Below, one piece after another: positions 1 through 11,539 of a stretch of 64,000 nucleotides of DNA; within the stretch, counting starts at the first letter, position 1, and every line of letters begins with the position of its first letter. Both the position numbers and the translations under genes were made by a program. The notes under the pieces are model-generated. The model was not told where the DNA came from and searched no databases. It saw only the letters and a program-made list of their open reading frames with translations. The stretch is from Porodaedalea pini (lineage: Eukaryota > Basidiomycota > Agaricomycetes > Hymenochaetales > Hymenochaetaceae). Location: contig NBAY01000033.1 in NCBI GenBank assembly GCA_002794775.1, forward strand, positions 62,001-126,000, read 5' to 3'.

Positions 1-1252
1 CACCCGAGAACTGTACTCCCATGGTGTCGAGGTCTCCTGCTACTTTTTTCAGAGACGCGATCCCTACAGGCCCTATGCACTCGACTCATGTCCGAGTGAT
101 GGGTGCCGGCTTCGGCGCTTCCGGGTGAGTCGTGCAATTCTGTTGGTGTTGTGCCATTCTGACATGCACCATTAGTTCTTGCATACCGTCCCAAGCACAG
201 ATCAGTTTCTCCATATCAAATCAGCAGGGTGCAGTGCTCGTGATCAAACATCCGGCGTTTCGAGAGGACTCTTTATTCGAGAAACGAGATGGCGAAGTAT
301 ATTCTGAAAAACTACCGCTCATGGCTTGCCTTCATACGAGATGGTCTAGGCTGCATGATCGATCTCCGGGATATTGTTCTTGTCACCGGATGCGATCTGA
401 CCGCAGACTGGGCAACAGCAACTTTCGTCGAGAAAGTTCAAGTTACCCAACGTAATATAGACTTCAAGGCGGGCGATGCGCCAATTGGAGCTGCGACGGC
501 ATCATTCTGGGGAACATGGCAGTCGTCTATCCATGTCCCTCATTGGTGCGGGCCTGGTCCAGTTCCTCCGCCGAGTTCATCTTTGCTGAGCATCACTTCC
601 GGCGAGTCAAGTTCGTATAATGCCATGTATAATCAATGTATCTTTCTCAGGGGATCTCGTGTCTCCGAGAGATTTTTGCGTTCTCCTATTGTCATGAAAG
701 CAGCAGCAGAACCTAAAGATATGGATATGGACCAAGATGGGAATTTTGTGCCAGTTCTGCTTTCAACAGAATCCGATGAGTTTAATGGCATCGAAACTAC
801 TGTTGATGACATGACTTTCTGTTTGCTGGACAAGGTATGTCTAAAGACTCGAAATTCAAAACTACTCCAATAATTGCTCTTTACAGAACTGTACCCCGCA
901 TAATTGTGTGATGGACCTCTTACTAGAGGTGAGCGCAACTTAAGCTCTCCACTACATGTCATGAAGTAATCAATCTGATTTTCCTTCCACAGAAATCTGA
1001 GGCAGATGTCATTCTTGTGTACGACAGGGATGTCTGTGCCTTCACAAATGTATGTTTATCCTCAATCATAAAAGCGGTCAGCTTTGATACTTAGATATAG
1101 CTTGTCGGGGACGATATGCATCGGATTTCTGATTTGACTGACGTGAACCTACCGAATACTCGCTTCATGGTAGACGTCGATCCCAGTTTGCGGGTTAAAG
1201 GTCAGATGAGAGCCAGATATCAGCGAATGGAAAAATCTGATGTACATTACAG
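1..1252 (+). pseudogene. Uncharacterised agaricomycete-family gene, 5' truncated, probably broken
   Basis: Coding-like sequence enters from the left edge (about 2-124), then an intron gives an exon near 201-834. Further short exons at about 887-928, 993-1050 and 1099-1200 are phase compatible. The most recognisable block is DIVLVTGCDLTADWATATF (exon residues encoded near 361-425), followed by SFWGTW and a C-terminal SEADVILVYDRDV segment. From memory this pattern matches a large family of uncharacterised agaricomycete proteins, sometimes attached to NACHT or kinase modules; no function is known to me. The frame changes by one base between about 262 and 285: the upstream part reads GAVLVIKHPAFRED, the downstream part KYILKNYRSWLAF. 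No intron explains this, so I treat it as a likely pseudogene or an assembly error. A second, worse copy lies at 5490-5815. It abuts the transcription factor, and where one ends and the other begins is unclear. Confidence 0.5.
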
Positions 1253-1365
1253 TTGGAAGGTTTGCTAATAAACAGGTGCGTCCATACTAGCTTATTTCGC
1301 AATTACCGTTGCCTGGCTTCTTACCTCGTATCTAGAAGGAAGGCGAGTGGAATGTAACGCCGGAA

Positions 1366-4300
1366 GTGGAGCAAGCCCAAGCGGAAACTGGAGTTAAGAG
1401 CATCAAGCCACCAGGCGCGAGCTCGAGCGCGAGTTCGACTTTCCTGCCCACGATTTCACTCTCACCACTCCAGAGTGTGACGGCGGGCGCAATGGCGGGC
1501 CTTGGCACTCCTGTCTACGAGACCTCGACCCTCACCCCTGAGCAGCGCAGCGCGTCTCTGCCCTTCCCAACCAGCTCCCATCCTCAGTCCCAGTCTAATG
1601 CCCATGATCGCTGGTTCCCTCCCGGGCATGTCCATCCGCAAATACGAGCGCATTACGAGCACGCGTTGGGTGGCTCGGACTTGGGGACGTCGACGCGCCA
1701 TGGCGGGCAAGGTCAACCTTCGAGCTCTGCCTCGGACGTGTTCCTTCTCTCGAATGGCCACCCCATTCCTCCTCCGCACGTTCACTCTTTGCGTCCTTCG
1801 AGGCGCTCACTCTATAGTAGTGGTCTCGGTGGAACCGTCTCAGGGTCGGAATACCCGCACAATGGACTTGATTTACTTACAATGGGCGAGCCGATGGACG
1901 CGCTCGACGCCAACGCGAACGGATCGGAAACACAAATGTCAACAGCAAATTTCTTGCCTTTTCTCGCCGCCGCCGAACAGCTGATTTACTAGGCCTCGGA
2001 CGTCCTACCTCAGACTTCCCTTCCTTCCCTCGCTCCTATTCTGCAACTGCGATCACTCCGGCGCATGCGTACGCGCGCTATTCTCCGGTCTCCTATACTG
2101 CGCCCCCGCGCTTCTCGTCTATAGCTTCGGCTTCGGCTACGGCTTCCTCTGCTGCTTCCTATTCGACCTATTCATATCCGCATGGTCCTTCCTCAAACAC
2201 GTCCTTGACTGTGAACCCAATCTCAGAGACCATGGGCGCCTCTTCCTCTGCGTCTGACTCTGTGTCTTCCACTTCCTCTTCCTTATCTGTACCATCCTGG
2301 AACACGCACTACTCACCGTTTCCCCCGCTTCCCCCGTTACCTATTTATTCTGCCGTCGATATGGACTGGACCCCTACCGCGTCTGCATCTGTGTCTACAT
2401 CTACATCGGCGGTGATGCCGACGGCTGGGTCGGATACGGAGTTACTCTCGCCTCGCTCGGACGTGGGCGCGCTTGGGTTCGAATTCGACGGCATGGACAT
2501 GCGTTGGGCCTCTGGACACTATCCTAACTCTCGACCTGGATTGGTACATGGCTATGGATCCAACGACGGCACTGGCACTGATCCCGCCGCCGTCCGCATG
2601 AAAATCGAACCGGACATTGTCGACCCCAACTACGCTGCGGATGACTCGACCGCGTATGCGTATGGCCCCTATCGTGCACCACTACCGCTGCGCACGCGGT
2701 GCTTGACTGATGATGGCTGCGCAACCCCTAATGCCAACACCTTCTCTAACTCCAATTCTGATTCCGCTAATAATGATTTTGCGTCTAATGCCACTGTGAA
2801 CAATAATGACACCAACAACTACGCGTATTCTTACTTATCTGCTCCGCAATTGTCTAACTCGAATTCGTTCCACGGTCTCGCGGCGTCCACTTCCATTGCT
2901 ACTCACCCTACCCACGGACATGAATATGGAACATACGCGCATCACACACAACGACAGTCGGCAATTCACCGTACTACAACGCGCATCAGCTCTCTCCCGA
3001 CTCGCCGACGCCTTCTTACCGGGCGGAACCCATGATAGGTGAATACACCGGGTCCAGGCCTGCTCCGCACATGAGCAGACATGGCCACGGCCAAGGGACT
3101 GGGTACGTCAGTGTCGTGCACCACCCTCCGGGGCAGTTCGCACTGCACCCTGCATACGGGCGGCACAACAACAACGGCGTAGGGCACAGTGGTCTCAGCG
3201 GGCAGAGCGGCCATGGCCATAGCCATGGACACGGGCAGGCGGCGTCGAGCAGCTCATGTAAGACTATGGGTCAATACTCTCCCTCCATGTAGAGAGTGCT
3301 CATGTATCTTTTCCCCCGATCTTTTTTATGTTTTATTTGTGTATTGGCGGCGCCGCGATTGGATTGGATCGTGCACATGGAATTCGAACTCGGGCTCTCG
3401 TTACCCTGCACCCCCTCCGCACCTTGCTATCGAAATAATTCGTCTCGCTTCTGCTCCGAAACCACGCATCTGGTACCTTATATCCCGCGTACGCGCATTT
3501 TCTTGTCTCATTGTTTTGAACTCGCTGTCGTTTTTTATTTTTATTTTTTTCTTGATATGATATTGCAGGGGCAGGGAGTAACCATGTGCGTCTGTCGAGC
3601 CACCAGCAACACCAAGAGCACTTGTTACAACAGCAGCAACAAAATCAGGCACAGGCACAGGCGCAGGTGTCGTATGTGTGGACCTACGGAAACCACTCGA
3701 ATGACAGTGGGACGCTGCATTTCCCCGACGCGTCGTCAACGGTGCGCAGAACGGACCTCCCGCCGCCAAGCATGCAAAGCTCGTTCAGCCCGCTTTACTA
3801 CGCAAACTGCGTAACGGAAGATTTCGGAATGGACGACATCGAGACGTTTGCCGCTCAACAGGTGCAGATGAACGGCATTGGCACCAACGGCGGCGCAGAC
3901 GAGGGCGCTCTTTTGGCCTATTACGGACAAGCGCAGGCGCCTATCAGCGGTATGGATTTCTATGCACTACTGCAAGATCAGCAACAGCAGGTGTACCCGG
4001 GATATGCATCCACCCAACCACTGCATGCGGCACTCGTGGACCCGTTGTTCGTCGATCGCGGCGACGGCTCGCTCGTGGAGTACTACCTGCACCATGTGTG
4101 TCCTGTACAACACTTTTTCTTGGACGAGCATCTCGTCGAACTCCTGCGGTGCCTCGCGATCGACAACGAGGTCGTGCGCAATGCGATCTGCTTCGTCGCG
4201 AGCGTGCACAAGCGGCGCATGCGCGAGGGGAGCTCGACGCAGAGCCTACCGCAACGTGCAACACAGGCGCTTCCCCCGAATGTAGCGGGAGCGCCTGTGG

Positions 4301-5376
4301 ACGACGGCAGCACGTACTACGATCGGACGCGGATGGCGCTCGGGAGACTGGGCCCCGGCAGGCTGACGAAGGCCGAGGCGATGGCAGGTCTGCAGTGCAT
4401 CAGCTCATTCCTGTTCGCCGGCGGCGATGGAGAGTGGGATTTTTTCCTCGACATCGCATGCCAGTGGGTCGAGACGGTGCTTGCACAATGCAGTCGGGCG
4501 GGGGATGCGCACCTACTCGACAAACTGGCGAAGTTTATGTGTCAGGACGAGCTCGGCGGCTTCATTTTGCTCACGACGATGCGGTTCGAGGTACTCGCGA
4601 GCGTGACGATGGTGCGCGCGCCGCGGTTCTTGGACGTGTACCGGATGCTATTTTCTGCATACGGGGCGCGGGTCGTCGAGGTGGATGGTGAGGCGGCGCC
4701 GATGGAGACGGAGTTCTCGATGCCGCAGGTGGTGGGCTGCGACAACCTGACATTCCTTGCACTGGCGGAGATATCCGCGCTAGCGGCGTGGAAGGAGGAA
4801 AGGGAGAAGAAGCAGACGCTGAGTCCAGTTGAGCTCATGAAACGCGGATTCGACATCGAGCAGCGCTATTTGCGGGCGATCGCCGAGTCTGGGGCGAATG
4901 TTTGCCGAGACGGAATGGGCCTGGGTGCGGATTCCTTGGAAAATCGGAGGCGGCTTACGGCGGACATCTTCCGCGCATCTGCACGGCTGTACTTGCACAC
5001 TGTGCTGAGCGGGGATAAGCCGAGCGTGCGGGAGATCCGAGAGGGCGTACGCGAGACGGTCGAGGCGCTGAAGCGCGTCCCTGTCGATCCGAAGTCTTTG
5101 CGGAGGTCGGTTGTGCGGAGTGTAGTGTTTCCGATTTGCCTCGCGGGATGCATGACGGACGAGCCGAAGGAACGTGAGATACTAAGGCAGATCTTGGTGG
5201 ACGAGAGCGGGGCGGGGAACTGCGGGGAGGTTGTGAATGTCATGGAGGCAGTGTGGGAGCGTCGGGATGGCGCACGGAAGCGGGCGCGGGGCGCGAGGCG
5301 GGGGATAGACCACGTGAGTGATGTGAGTTGGCGAGATGTTCTGCATGAGGAGGGAGTGCCTCTTTTGCTTGTGTAG
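1366..5376 (+). CDS. Fungal-specific transcription factor (Fungal_trans-type), zinc cluster not seen
   Basis: The 3569-5376 exon carries the recognisable part: a Gln-rich start, then a long helical region with GCDNLTFLALAEISALAAWK and a C-terminal RDVLHEEGVPLLLV. This is the organisation of the fungal-specific transcription factor domain in basidiomycete Zn2Cys6 regulators. Upstream lie low-complexity Ser/Thr/Pro/Tyr-rich stretches typical of activation regions, in frame 1 (1366-1989), frame 0 (about 1995-2950) and frame 2 (about 2940-3256). A long intron (about 3257-3568, ending in a pyrimidine-rich tract and AG) joins the last two parts in phase. The frame changes near 1990 and 2950 (the second at a CACACA run) lack convincing splice sites; each equals one missing base. 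No Cys6 cluster is visible upstream, where a pattern C-x2-C-x6-C is expected, so DNA binding is unproven. Start uncertain; coding may begin at about 1343 or further upstream. Presumed nuclear regulator, target unknown. Confidence 0.6.
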
Positions 5377-5489
5377 CTCTAAGAGTCTAACTATATAGTA
5401 ACTTACTACTGTATGTAGTTGCCGTGGTTCGGGTTGGTTCGAGTCAGATACATTTTTTACTGAACCTTGACTCCCAGCGAAAATTGGAA

Positions 5490-5815
5490 ATTGTGGCATT
5501 GTCAGGCCTGGTAATCAAACTCAACGATATTGTTTCTGTCACCAGATATGATCTGACCGCAGATTGGACAACAAAAACTTTTTTCAAGAAAGTCACTCAA
5601 TGCAATATAGACTTAAGGTCGGTGATGTGTCTTCCAGAATTGCGGCCCCATCATTCTGGGGAACATGGCAGTCATCCATGCATGTTCCTCATCAGTGTGG
5701 ACCAGGTCGAGCTCATCTAAATCCATCTTCCAAGAGCCTCACTTCCAGCGAGTTGAGAGTGCATCTTTCTCAGGGGACTGAGTGTCATCGAGGGGAGATT
5801 GCGTTCTCCTAAGGT
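5490..5815 (+). pseudogene. Degenerate second copy of the 5'-flanking uncharacterised gene
   Basis: The DNA aligns with 340-710 in the same orientation. The DIVLVTGCDLTADWATATF block reads here as DIVSVTRYDLTADWTTKTF, then the frame shifts by one base near 5575-5610, and the continuation SFWGTWQSSMHVPH lies in another frame (5564-5812). The end GGGGAC...GCGTTCTCCTAAGGTCATAAAG matches 650-700 but stops are present. It is a fragment with no start and no 3' exons. It directly follows the transcription factor stop, so the two copies bracket that gene as direct repeats about 5 kb apart. Confidence 0.65.
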
Positions 5816-6283
5816 CATAAAGACAGGCTAGTTATAAGATAGATAAGTTCCGATTGCTCTTCGTGGTGCTTGGGTCATATATGGCTCATGTCATGGCATA
5901 TCCTATGCTACTACATCATAGTGCGGTGGGCGGAGACGGGGTGCCTATTCTCTGAATCGTGCAGAACCCAGCTGCGTGTTTGTGTTCAGGTTCAGTTCGG
6001 ACCACTAAATTTCCTAGCATCGGTCTAAATGTCAGACGCGCGCAGGCTAAGCACATACTATAGAAGTGGGATTGCAAGTGTCAAGTGCTGGACTGCGTAA
6101 AACCTATGAGTGCCATGCTCATGCAGCATCTCTACCAGCATCCAGTGAGTATATGCTTCCCGGCGTCTTTCGTCATGGTCTCGTACGGGGCCAAGTCGCG
6201 ATCGGATCCGCAAGACCTCAACAGAACCTTCCGCTTTCATCAATAAGTTCAAATGCAGTCTAGAATATGCAATAATAGCAGAT
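5816..6283. other. Intergenic, nothing recognised
   Basis: Between the degenerate repeat copy and the 3' end of the NFKBIL1-like gene I see no coding exon, repeat or RNA gene. The last 50 bases presumably hold the 3' untranslated region of the minus-strand gene. Confidence 0.5.
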
Positions 6284-7476
6284 TTATTCCCGATGTTCCT
6301 TGAGCAGCTCATTGAGAATCCGAACGACCATATTCGCAACGTCCTTCACGAGTTCCCTATCTCTCTCCCGTACGCGCGCTAGCACCCGCGCCTCGAACTT
6401 ATCCGGATGAAATCTGAGCATCGTCGCCCTCAGGATGTCCTTGGTAGATGACATCGCATCTCCCGCCACAGTCCGCTCCTTCTCAGTCCGCAGTAAGAAT
6501 GAAGAAACAGCCTCCTTCGTGAACTCGTCCACATCTAGCCTCGTTGACCTTTTTGCAGGCAGGCCGATGGGCCACGGAATGTCGTCGAAGTATAGAGGTG
6601 CGCGGTCTTCGGTGGGAGCATCCTCGGCAGATCGAGAGAGAAGGGCGGTCCAACGTTCTTCGTATAACCGCCTCGCCTCCTCAAGCCGCCGTCTAGCTTT
6701 TGCCGCAGAGAGCATCTCGCGCTCAGCATGTGCCTCCCTTTCGAGCCTCCGAGTCTCCTCGCGGAGACGCTGCTCACGCTCCTTACGTGCCTTGCGCTCC
6801 TCCTTCTTGCGCAGACGCTCCTCGAATTCTGCATGGTTCTTCTTCCTGCAAATAGACAGAATATGTTAGTTTCAATCTCGAAATAAGAGACGCGACGCAT
6901 GACGTACCTCCACATTCCCGCCCGTATATATTCCGAATACTCGTCATCGTTCATCTGCCATGGCTCGAGCCCGATGTCTTCGCGTGCATCCTCCATCCAC
7001 AAGCCAGCACTGAAGCCCTCGTCTGTCCCGCGCCACCGTCGCGGAATATGCGAATACGAGTTCAACCGCGCCTCCACGCCGTCGAGGCGCTGCATCGGAT
7101 CATACAATCCGTCATCCTCCAGTGCATCACGCATCTTTTCCTCGAAACGTTCCTGCTCCATGCGTACGCGTGCAGCCTCGTCTTCCAGGTGATCATAGTC
7201 GGAGTTGTCATACTCATTGCTACGAGCATAGGATGAGGGACCTGGGTCGTCTGGTGATGGCACTTCGTTGTAGTATCTTCTTGAACGGTAGCCGGAGTCA
7301 CGTCTCGGACTTCTTGAACGTGAGCGATGACGCTTATGCCTGAAGTGTGAATCGTCTTCATCATAATCGGAACGTCTGCTCTTCGTCTCTTTGTCCCTGT
7401 GCGAAGATTTCCTAGCTTTCCTCCGAGCATGCCGCTCTTCTTCAGCAGGCGTTCTTTTGAGGTGTAAACGAGGCAT
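6284..7476 (-). CDS. NFKBIL1-like protein (RS-rich N-terminus, HPDKF C-terminal motif)
   Basis: Two exons, 7476-6908 and 6845-6284, separated by a 62-nt GTACGT..TTGCAG intron; phases agree and give 376 aa. Residues 1-75 are basic and rich in Arg-Ser dipeptides, as in splicing-associated proteins. The middle holds long charged helices (coiled coil expected about 190-260). The C-terminal third has YFDDIPWP and LRFHPDKFEARV, which correspond to the conserved end of the NF-kappa-B inhibitor-like 1 family; the HPDKF resembles a J-domain-type motif. The family is linked to pre-mRNA splicing in animals and plants; in fungi its role is inferred only. No ankyrin repeats are visible, unlike the animal protein. 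It is transcribed divergently from the amino acid permease, with about 1.2 kb between starts. Confidence 0.75.
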
Positions 7477-8610
7477 AAGAGCTTATGGTCAGAGTAGAAG
7501 AACGGACTCAGAAATCTACCGCTGCGCACGTGACGTCGGCGCACGAGCCGCCGCGATTTATTAATATTCCTTTGAACACCTTGCGTTTTCTGCTGCAATT
7601 CTTTATTTCTCTTCCCCTAAAAACTAGCATAGGTCCGTATAAATGTCATGTACACTGCATCAAATTTTCAGAAGAAAGGACACAGTGGTTAAATTCAGAG
7701 AAATCGAAATCCACAGAAATTAAGCAATTTATGTACAACCTTCTTCAACAACTTTTTTTCTTATTATTTCTCACTTAACGAATGGATAAGCTGTTAGAAT
7801 ATTGAAACAAATACTGCATTATCTGCACATTAGAGTTTGTTTTATGTTAGTAAGGTCAAAATTGAATTTTATGGAGGGCAGACAGTATGCTGAGGTCCCG
7901 AAATGTGACGAACAGAGTGAGCCATATGTATGACGTAAGTGCTGTCAAAACCTTACTCTGTTGATCCCGAGTCTTACGGTAGCATTTGAACTGGACTATG
8001 TGACTCTGTCACAAGTGCTGTTCAAAGGAATGGTTTCCGTGACAAACACCCCGCCTTTTTCTTGCCACCATATTAATTTTACATGCACACTTGAAGGCTC
8101 AAAAAAAATCCGGAAGATGCACTTGATTGGGGACTTCTCATAGGTATCAAAAGTTTTATAAAAATGTTGCTGTAAACATTTTGCAGACGGAGTCGAAGTT
8201 ACTGTTCAAAGGACCGGTTTTTGACTGTATCCTTCTCCATTTCAATCACTTTTGATGGCGTCAACTCTAGACAGGAGTACTTTTTCTTTTTTTTTCATCT
8301 TATCGTCCTTTGCTCAATATTGTTGCCCTGCGTGAACCTGAGTGAACCTGAACGGCAGATGTGCGAAGGAACGAGGATTATTTGCGGCCAGGCAGATAAC
8401 TGGAGGCAGTCCGAGGCACACCGAGAAAAGCACGCTTCGACCCTGTGTTGTTCGAGAAGCGCTCGACGGCGGTAGGCCAGTGATCGCGTCTGCATGGCGT
8501 TATTCAGGATCCGTCTTGCCTCAGCATCAAAGGAGGCGACTTGCGCAATCTGCAGAGCTCTCTCTGACAATCAACCATGCTTCCTTGTATCCACAGCGTT
8601 GCACTCTACT
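7477..8610. other. Divergent intergenic region, AT-rich centre
   Basis: Shared upstream region of the NFKBIL1-like gene and the permease. About 7580-8330 is clearly more AT-rich than its surroundings. It contains two related stretches starting CTGTTCAAAGGA (about 8019 and 8202), which may be remnants of an old repeat. No exon or RNA gene is recognised. Confidence 0.4.
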
Positions 8611-8617
8611 TATATAA
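8611..8617 (+). promoter_or_regulatory. TATA box of the permease gene
   Basis: TATATAA lies 64 bases before the permease ATG, in a GC-balanced context and followed by a pyrimidine-rich stretch (TCTTTCCTTCC) typical of fungal transcription start regions. Position and sequence fit a TATA element; no experimental support. Confidence 0.5.
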
Positions 8618-8680
8618 AGCCCGGCCTTATCTGCTAGGCTTCTTCAGCTTTGACGCCGTCTCTTTCCTTCCGCGCTCATC

Positions 8681-11539
8681 ATGGTCGCTCTCAAGGACGC
8701 CCTCCATCGCTTCAAGCCAAGCAGCTCTGGGTCCGCCGACCATGACTCCATCGGCAGCTCGAATCCGGAGAAGGACGGACGGGCGGTCACTTCCCATACG
8801 CTTCCCGCCAACGATGAGCTGGCCACTGCAGTAGATCCGACGCTGAACCCCGGTGCTCTCTCGTTTGAAGAAGGTGAGTAATGTTTACCAAGTTCTTTGT
8901 TGAACGGACTGTTGAATGTGGGCTTCTGCGCTCAGACGCTGCGGGTGGAATGGGTCGTCACCTTGGTGTCTTCAGCTGCACGCTCCTCATGTGAGTCGAG
9001 CTCCAGTCTCTTGCTTCCATCATACTAATCAGCAACAGCATCGGCCGCATAATCGGGACCGGAATCTTCTCCACCCCCTCTTCGATTCTCTCCTCGGTAG
9101 ACTCCGTCGGCGCCTCGCTCATGCTCTGGGTGCTCGGGTTCGCGCTCTCCTTCGCCGGACTCTTCGTCTGGCTGGAGCTGGGCACCATGTTCCCGCGGTC
9201 CGGTGGAGAAAAGGTGTATCTGGAAGCTGTGTACAAGAAGCCGAAGGGTCTGGCGACGGTGTTCTTCGCCACGCAGGCCATTCTGCTCGGCTTCACGGCG
9301 AGCGGTTGCATCGTCTTCGCGCAAAAGTGCGTGCTTGTCCGGACTCTGACGTTTGAAACTCCGACTGACGTTTATCTTTCAGCATCTTGGTATCAGCTGG
9401 TGTAGAAGCGGGACGCTGGAATTCGCGTGGGATTGCTTTGGGCGGTAAGCTTTGCTACTATTCTCTATTCGAGACCCATTCAACCGACTGACAATTAATC
9501 AAAATTGCTCTAGTAATCACCTTCGTGACACTGATTCATGGATTCACGCCGAGGCTCGGTATCTGGTTGATGAATGTGAGATTCTTCGTCCATATAGCTC
9601 GAATTCATTTCATCGCTTCTGACACCTCATTAGGCTCTTAGTTTATTCAAAGTCTTCATCTTAGTCTTCATCATTATCACCGGTATGTCATTCCTATTCC
9701 TCCTCCTTTACACCATTTGGTAATTTCGTCTTTAGGTTGGGTCGTCCTCGGCGGGCATACGCGCGTCGCAACCCCGCACGCCAACTTTGTCGATGCCTTC
9801 GCAGGTAGCTCGCACAGCAGTAGTGACGTCAGTTCTCTTCAATCCCACTAAAGGTATTATTAGTTTTGCTTACGCCTTTCGATACACAGTACGCAACCGC
9901 AACCTTCAAAGTCCTGAACGCCTACGCCGGATGGTCGAATATCAACTACGTACTTAACGAGGTGAAAGACCCAGTGCGCACGCTCAAGATCGCCGGTCCC
10001 CTGGGACTCGGGCTCTGCGCGGTCTTCTATATTCTTGCGAATATCGCTTACTTCGCGTTAGCCTACGTCTTTGTTACCTTTGCCTGTCAGAAGGCTGAAC
10101 GAGCTTTTTCTTTTGGCGAGCAGGGCAGCGACGAAGGAAGAGATCCTCGCGAGCAAGGTCACGGTCGCTTCGTTGTTCTTCAAAAATGTTTTCGGCACAC
10201 ATGCGCAAAAGGCGCTGACTGTCTTTGTCGCTTTGAGGTATGTTTCTAATAGGTTTCTGATGAATGCTTGAGAAGCTCACGTCGTTGTCGTCTAGTGCAC
10301 TTGGGTGAGCGTATGCAGGATTTGGCGTTTTCACATTTATCTGACTGTGGGTCGTCGGCTGCAACCTTCTCTTATATCAGAGTAAGTTGCCTAGATGTCC
10401 CTTAGCTCCTATAACTATCTGACACGTCTTGCAGAATGTTTTGACAGTGGTACGTTCCGATCGCTTTAGATCGCGTGCGAAGTTCAAAACTTACAACATC
10501 GTATTTGCAGACATTTGCCCAATCTCGAGTCAACCAAGGTGCGTTGTTGTTATGCCCCCAGCACTCTTCGTCATGCTAACGGTCTCCTTTCGTATGACAG
10601 AACTCGCAAAAGAAGGCATACCTCTTCCGTTCGGTAACAAGTTCTGGGCCTCGAACTGGCCGACCGGGAAGTCTCCTCTCCCTGGGCTCATCATTCACTT
10701 TATACCTTCGGTATGTTGCAGTTCCCTACATCGTCTCGGGGTGTCTTTCGCTGGCGGATCGCTTGACGCATGTGTACGGACAGATCGTCGTCATCCTTGC
10801 TCCGCCGCCGAGCGTCGCATATCCGTTCATTCTCGACCTCGAGGGTTACCCATCGCAGATAATTAACTTCCTCATTGTCGTTGTGCGTCTTTGTTTGCCG
10901 TTTACTTTTCCAGAGAGCGTTCAGGCCGTACTTATATCGTATTACAGGGCCTGTTCTACCTCCGCTGGAAGAAGCCCGATGCTATCAGGCCTTTCAAAGG
11001 TGCGCCCTCTTTTACACCTCTGCCTCTATTTCTGAGGGCGAGTTGTTGACGCCGTTTATGCTCGAATGAAGTGTGGTGGCCGATTGCGTTTTTCTTCATG
11101 GCCGCAGCCGTGTTCCGTACGTCGTCTCACATTCCATACTACTCACCTAGTTATCTCATATGCCTTTGCAGTGATCGTAGACCCATTCCTTCGCCCCTCG
11201 AACCGCGTCGGCGACACCCCTCCCCTGCCGTACTACCTGTGTGTACACCCATCTTTTCATACCCATATTTATTTATCGCGATGTTGACCGAATGAATGCC
11301 TTTGACGTACATAGTTACTGCTTGGTTGGCATCGGTGTGCTTTTCTGTGGTATTTTGTATTGGGCAGCATGGCGAATCGTGCTCCCTCGGGTGTTCAAGT
11401 ACGAGCTGTACCCGACGAAAGAGACGCTCAGCGATGGGACGGTCGTCACTGTAGTGAGTGTCCACCCTATCTCTAATCACATCCTATCGAATGCTAATCT
11501 ATTCCTATAACATAGTTCAAAAGCCAGAAGCTCCAGTGA
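8681..11539 (+). CDS. MUP1-like methionine / LAT-family amino acid permease
   Basis: Plasma-membrane amino acid importer of the APC superfamily. Twenty exons reconstruct to 556 aa: 8681-8873, 8936-8990, 9039-9326, 9383-9444, 9514-9575, 9634-9682, 9736-9827, 9890-10056, 10124-10237, 10296-10304, 10381, 10435-10449, 10511-10538, 10601-10710, 10784-10882, 10948-10999, 11072-11116, 11172-11238, 11315-11453, 11516-11539. Signature features: IGRIIGTGIFSTPSSIL in the first transmembrane helix, SGGEKVYLEAVYKKPK, NAYAGWSNINYVLNEVKDP, and FYLRWKKPDAIRPFKVWWP near the end, all as in high-affinity methionine permeases. About twelve hydrophobic segments are present, both termini are hydrophilic, and length is close to the yeast protein. 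Every junction is GT..AG and phase consistent, provided that one nucleotide (10381) is kept as an exon. Substrate specificity is inferred from family only. Confidence 0.88.
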
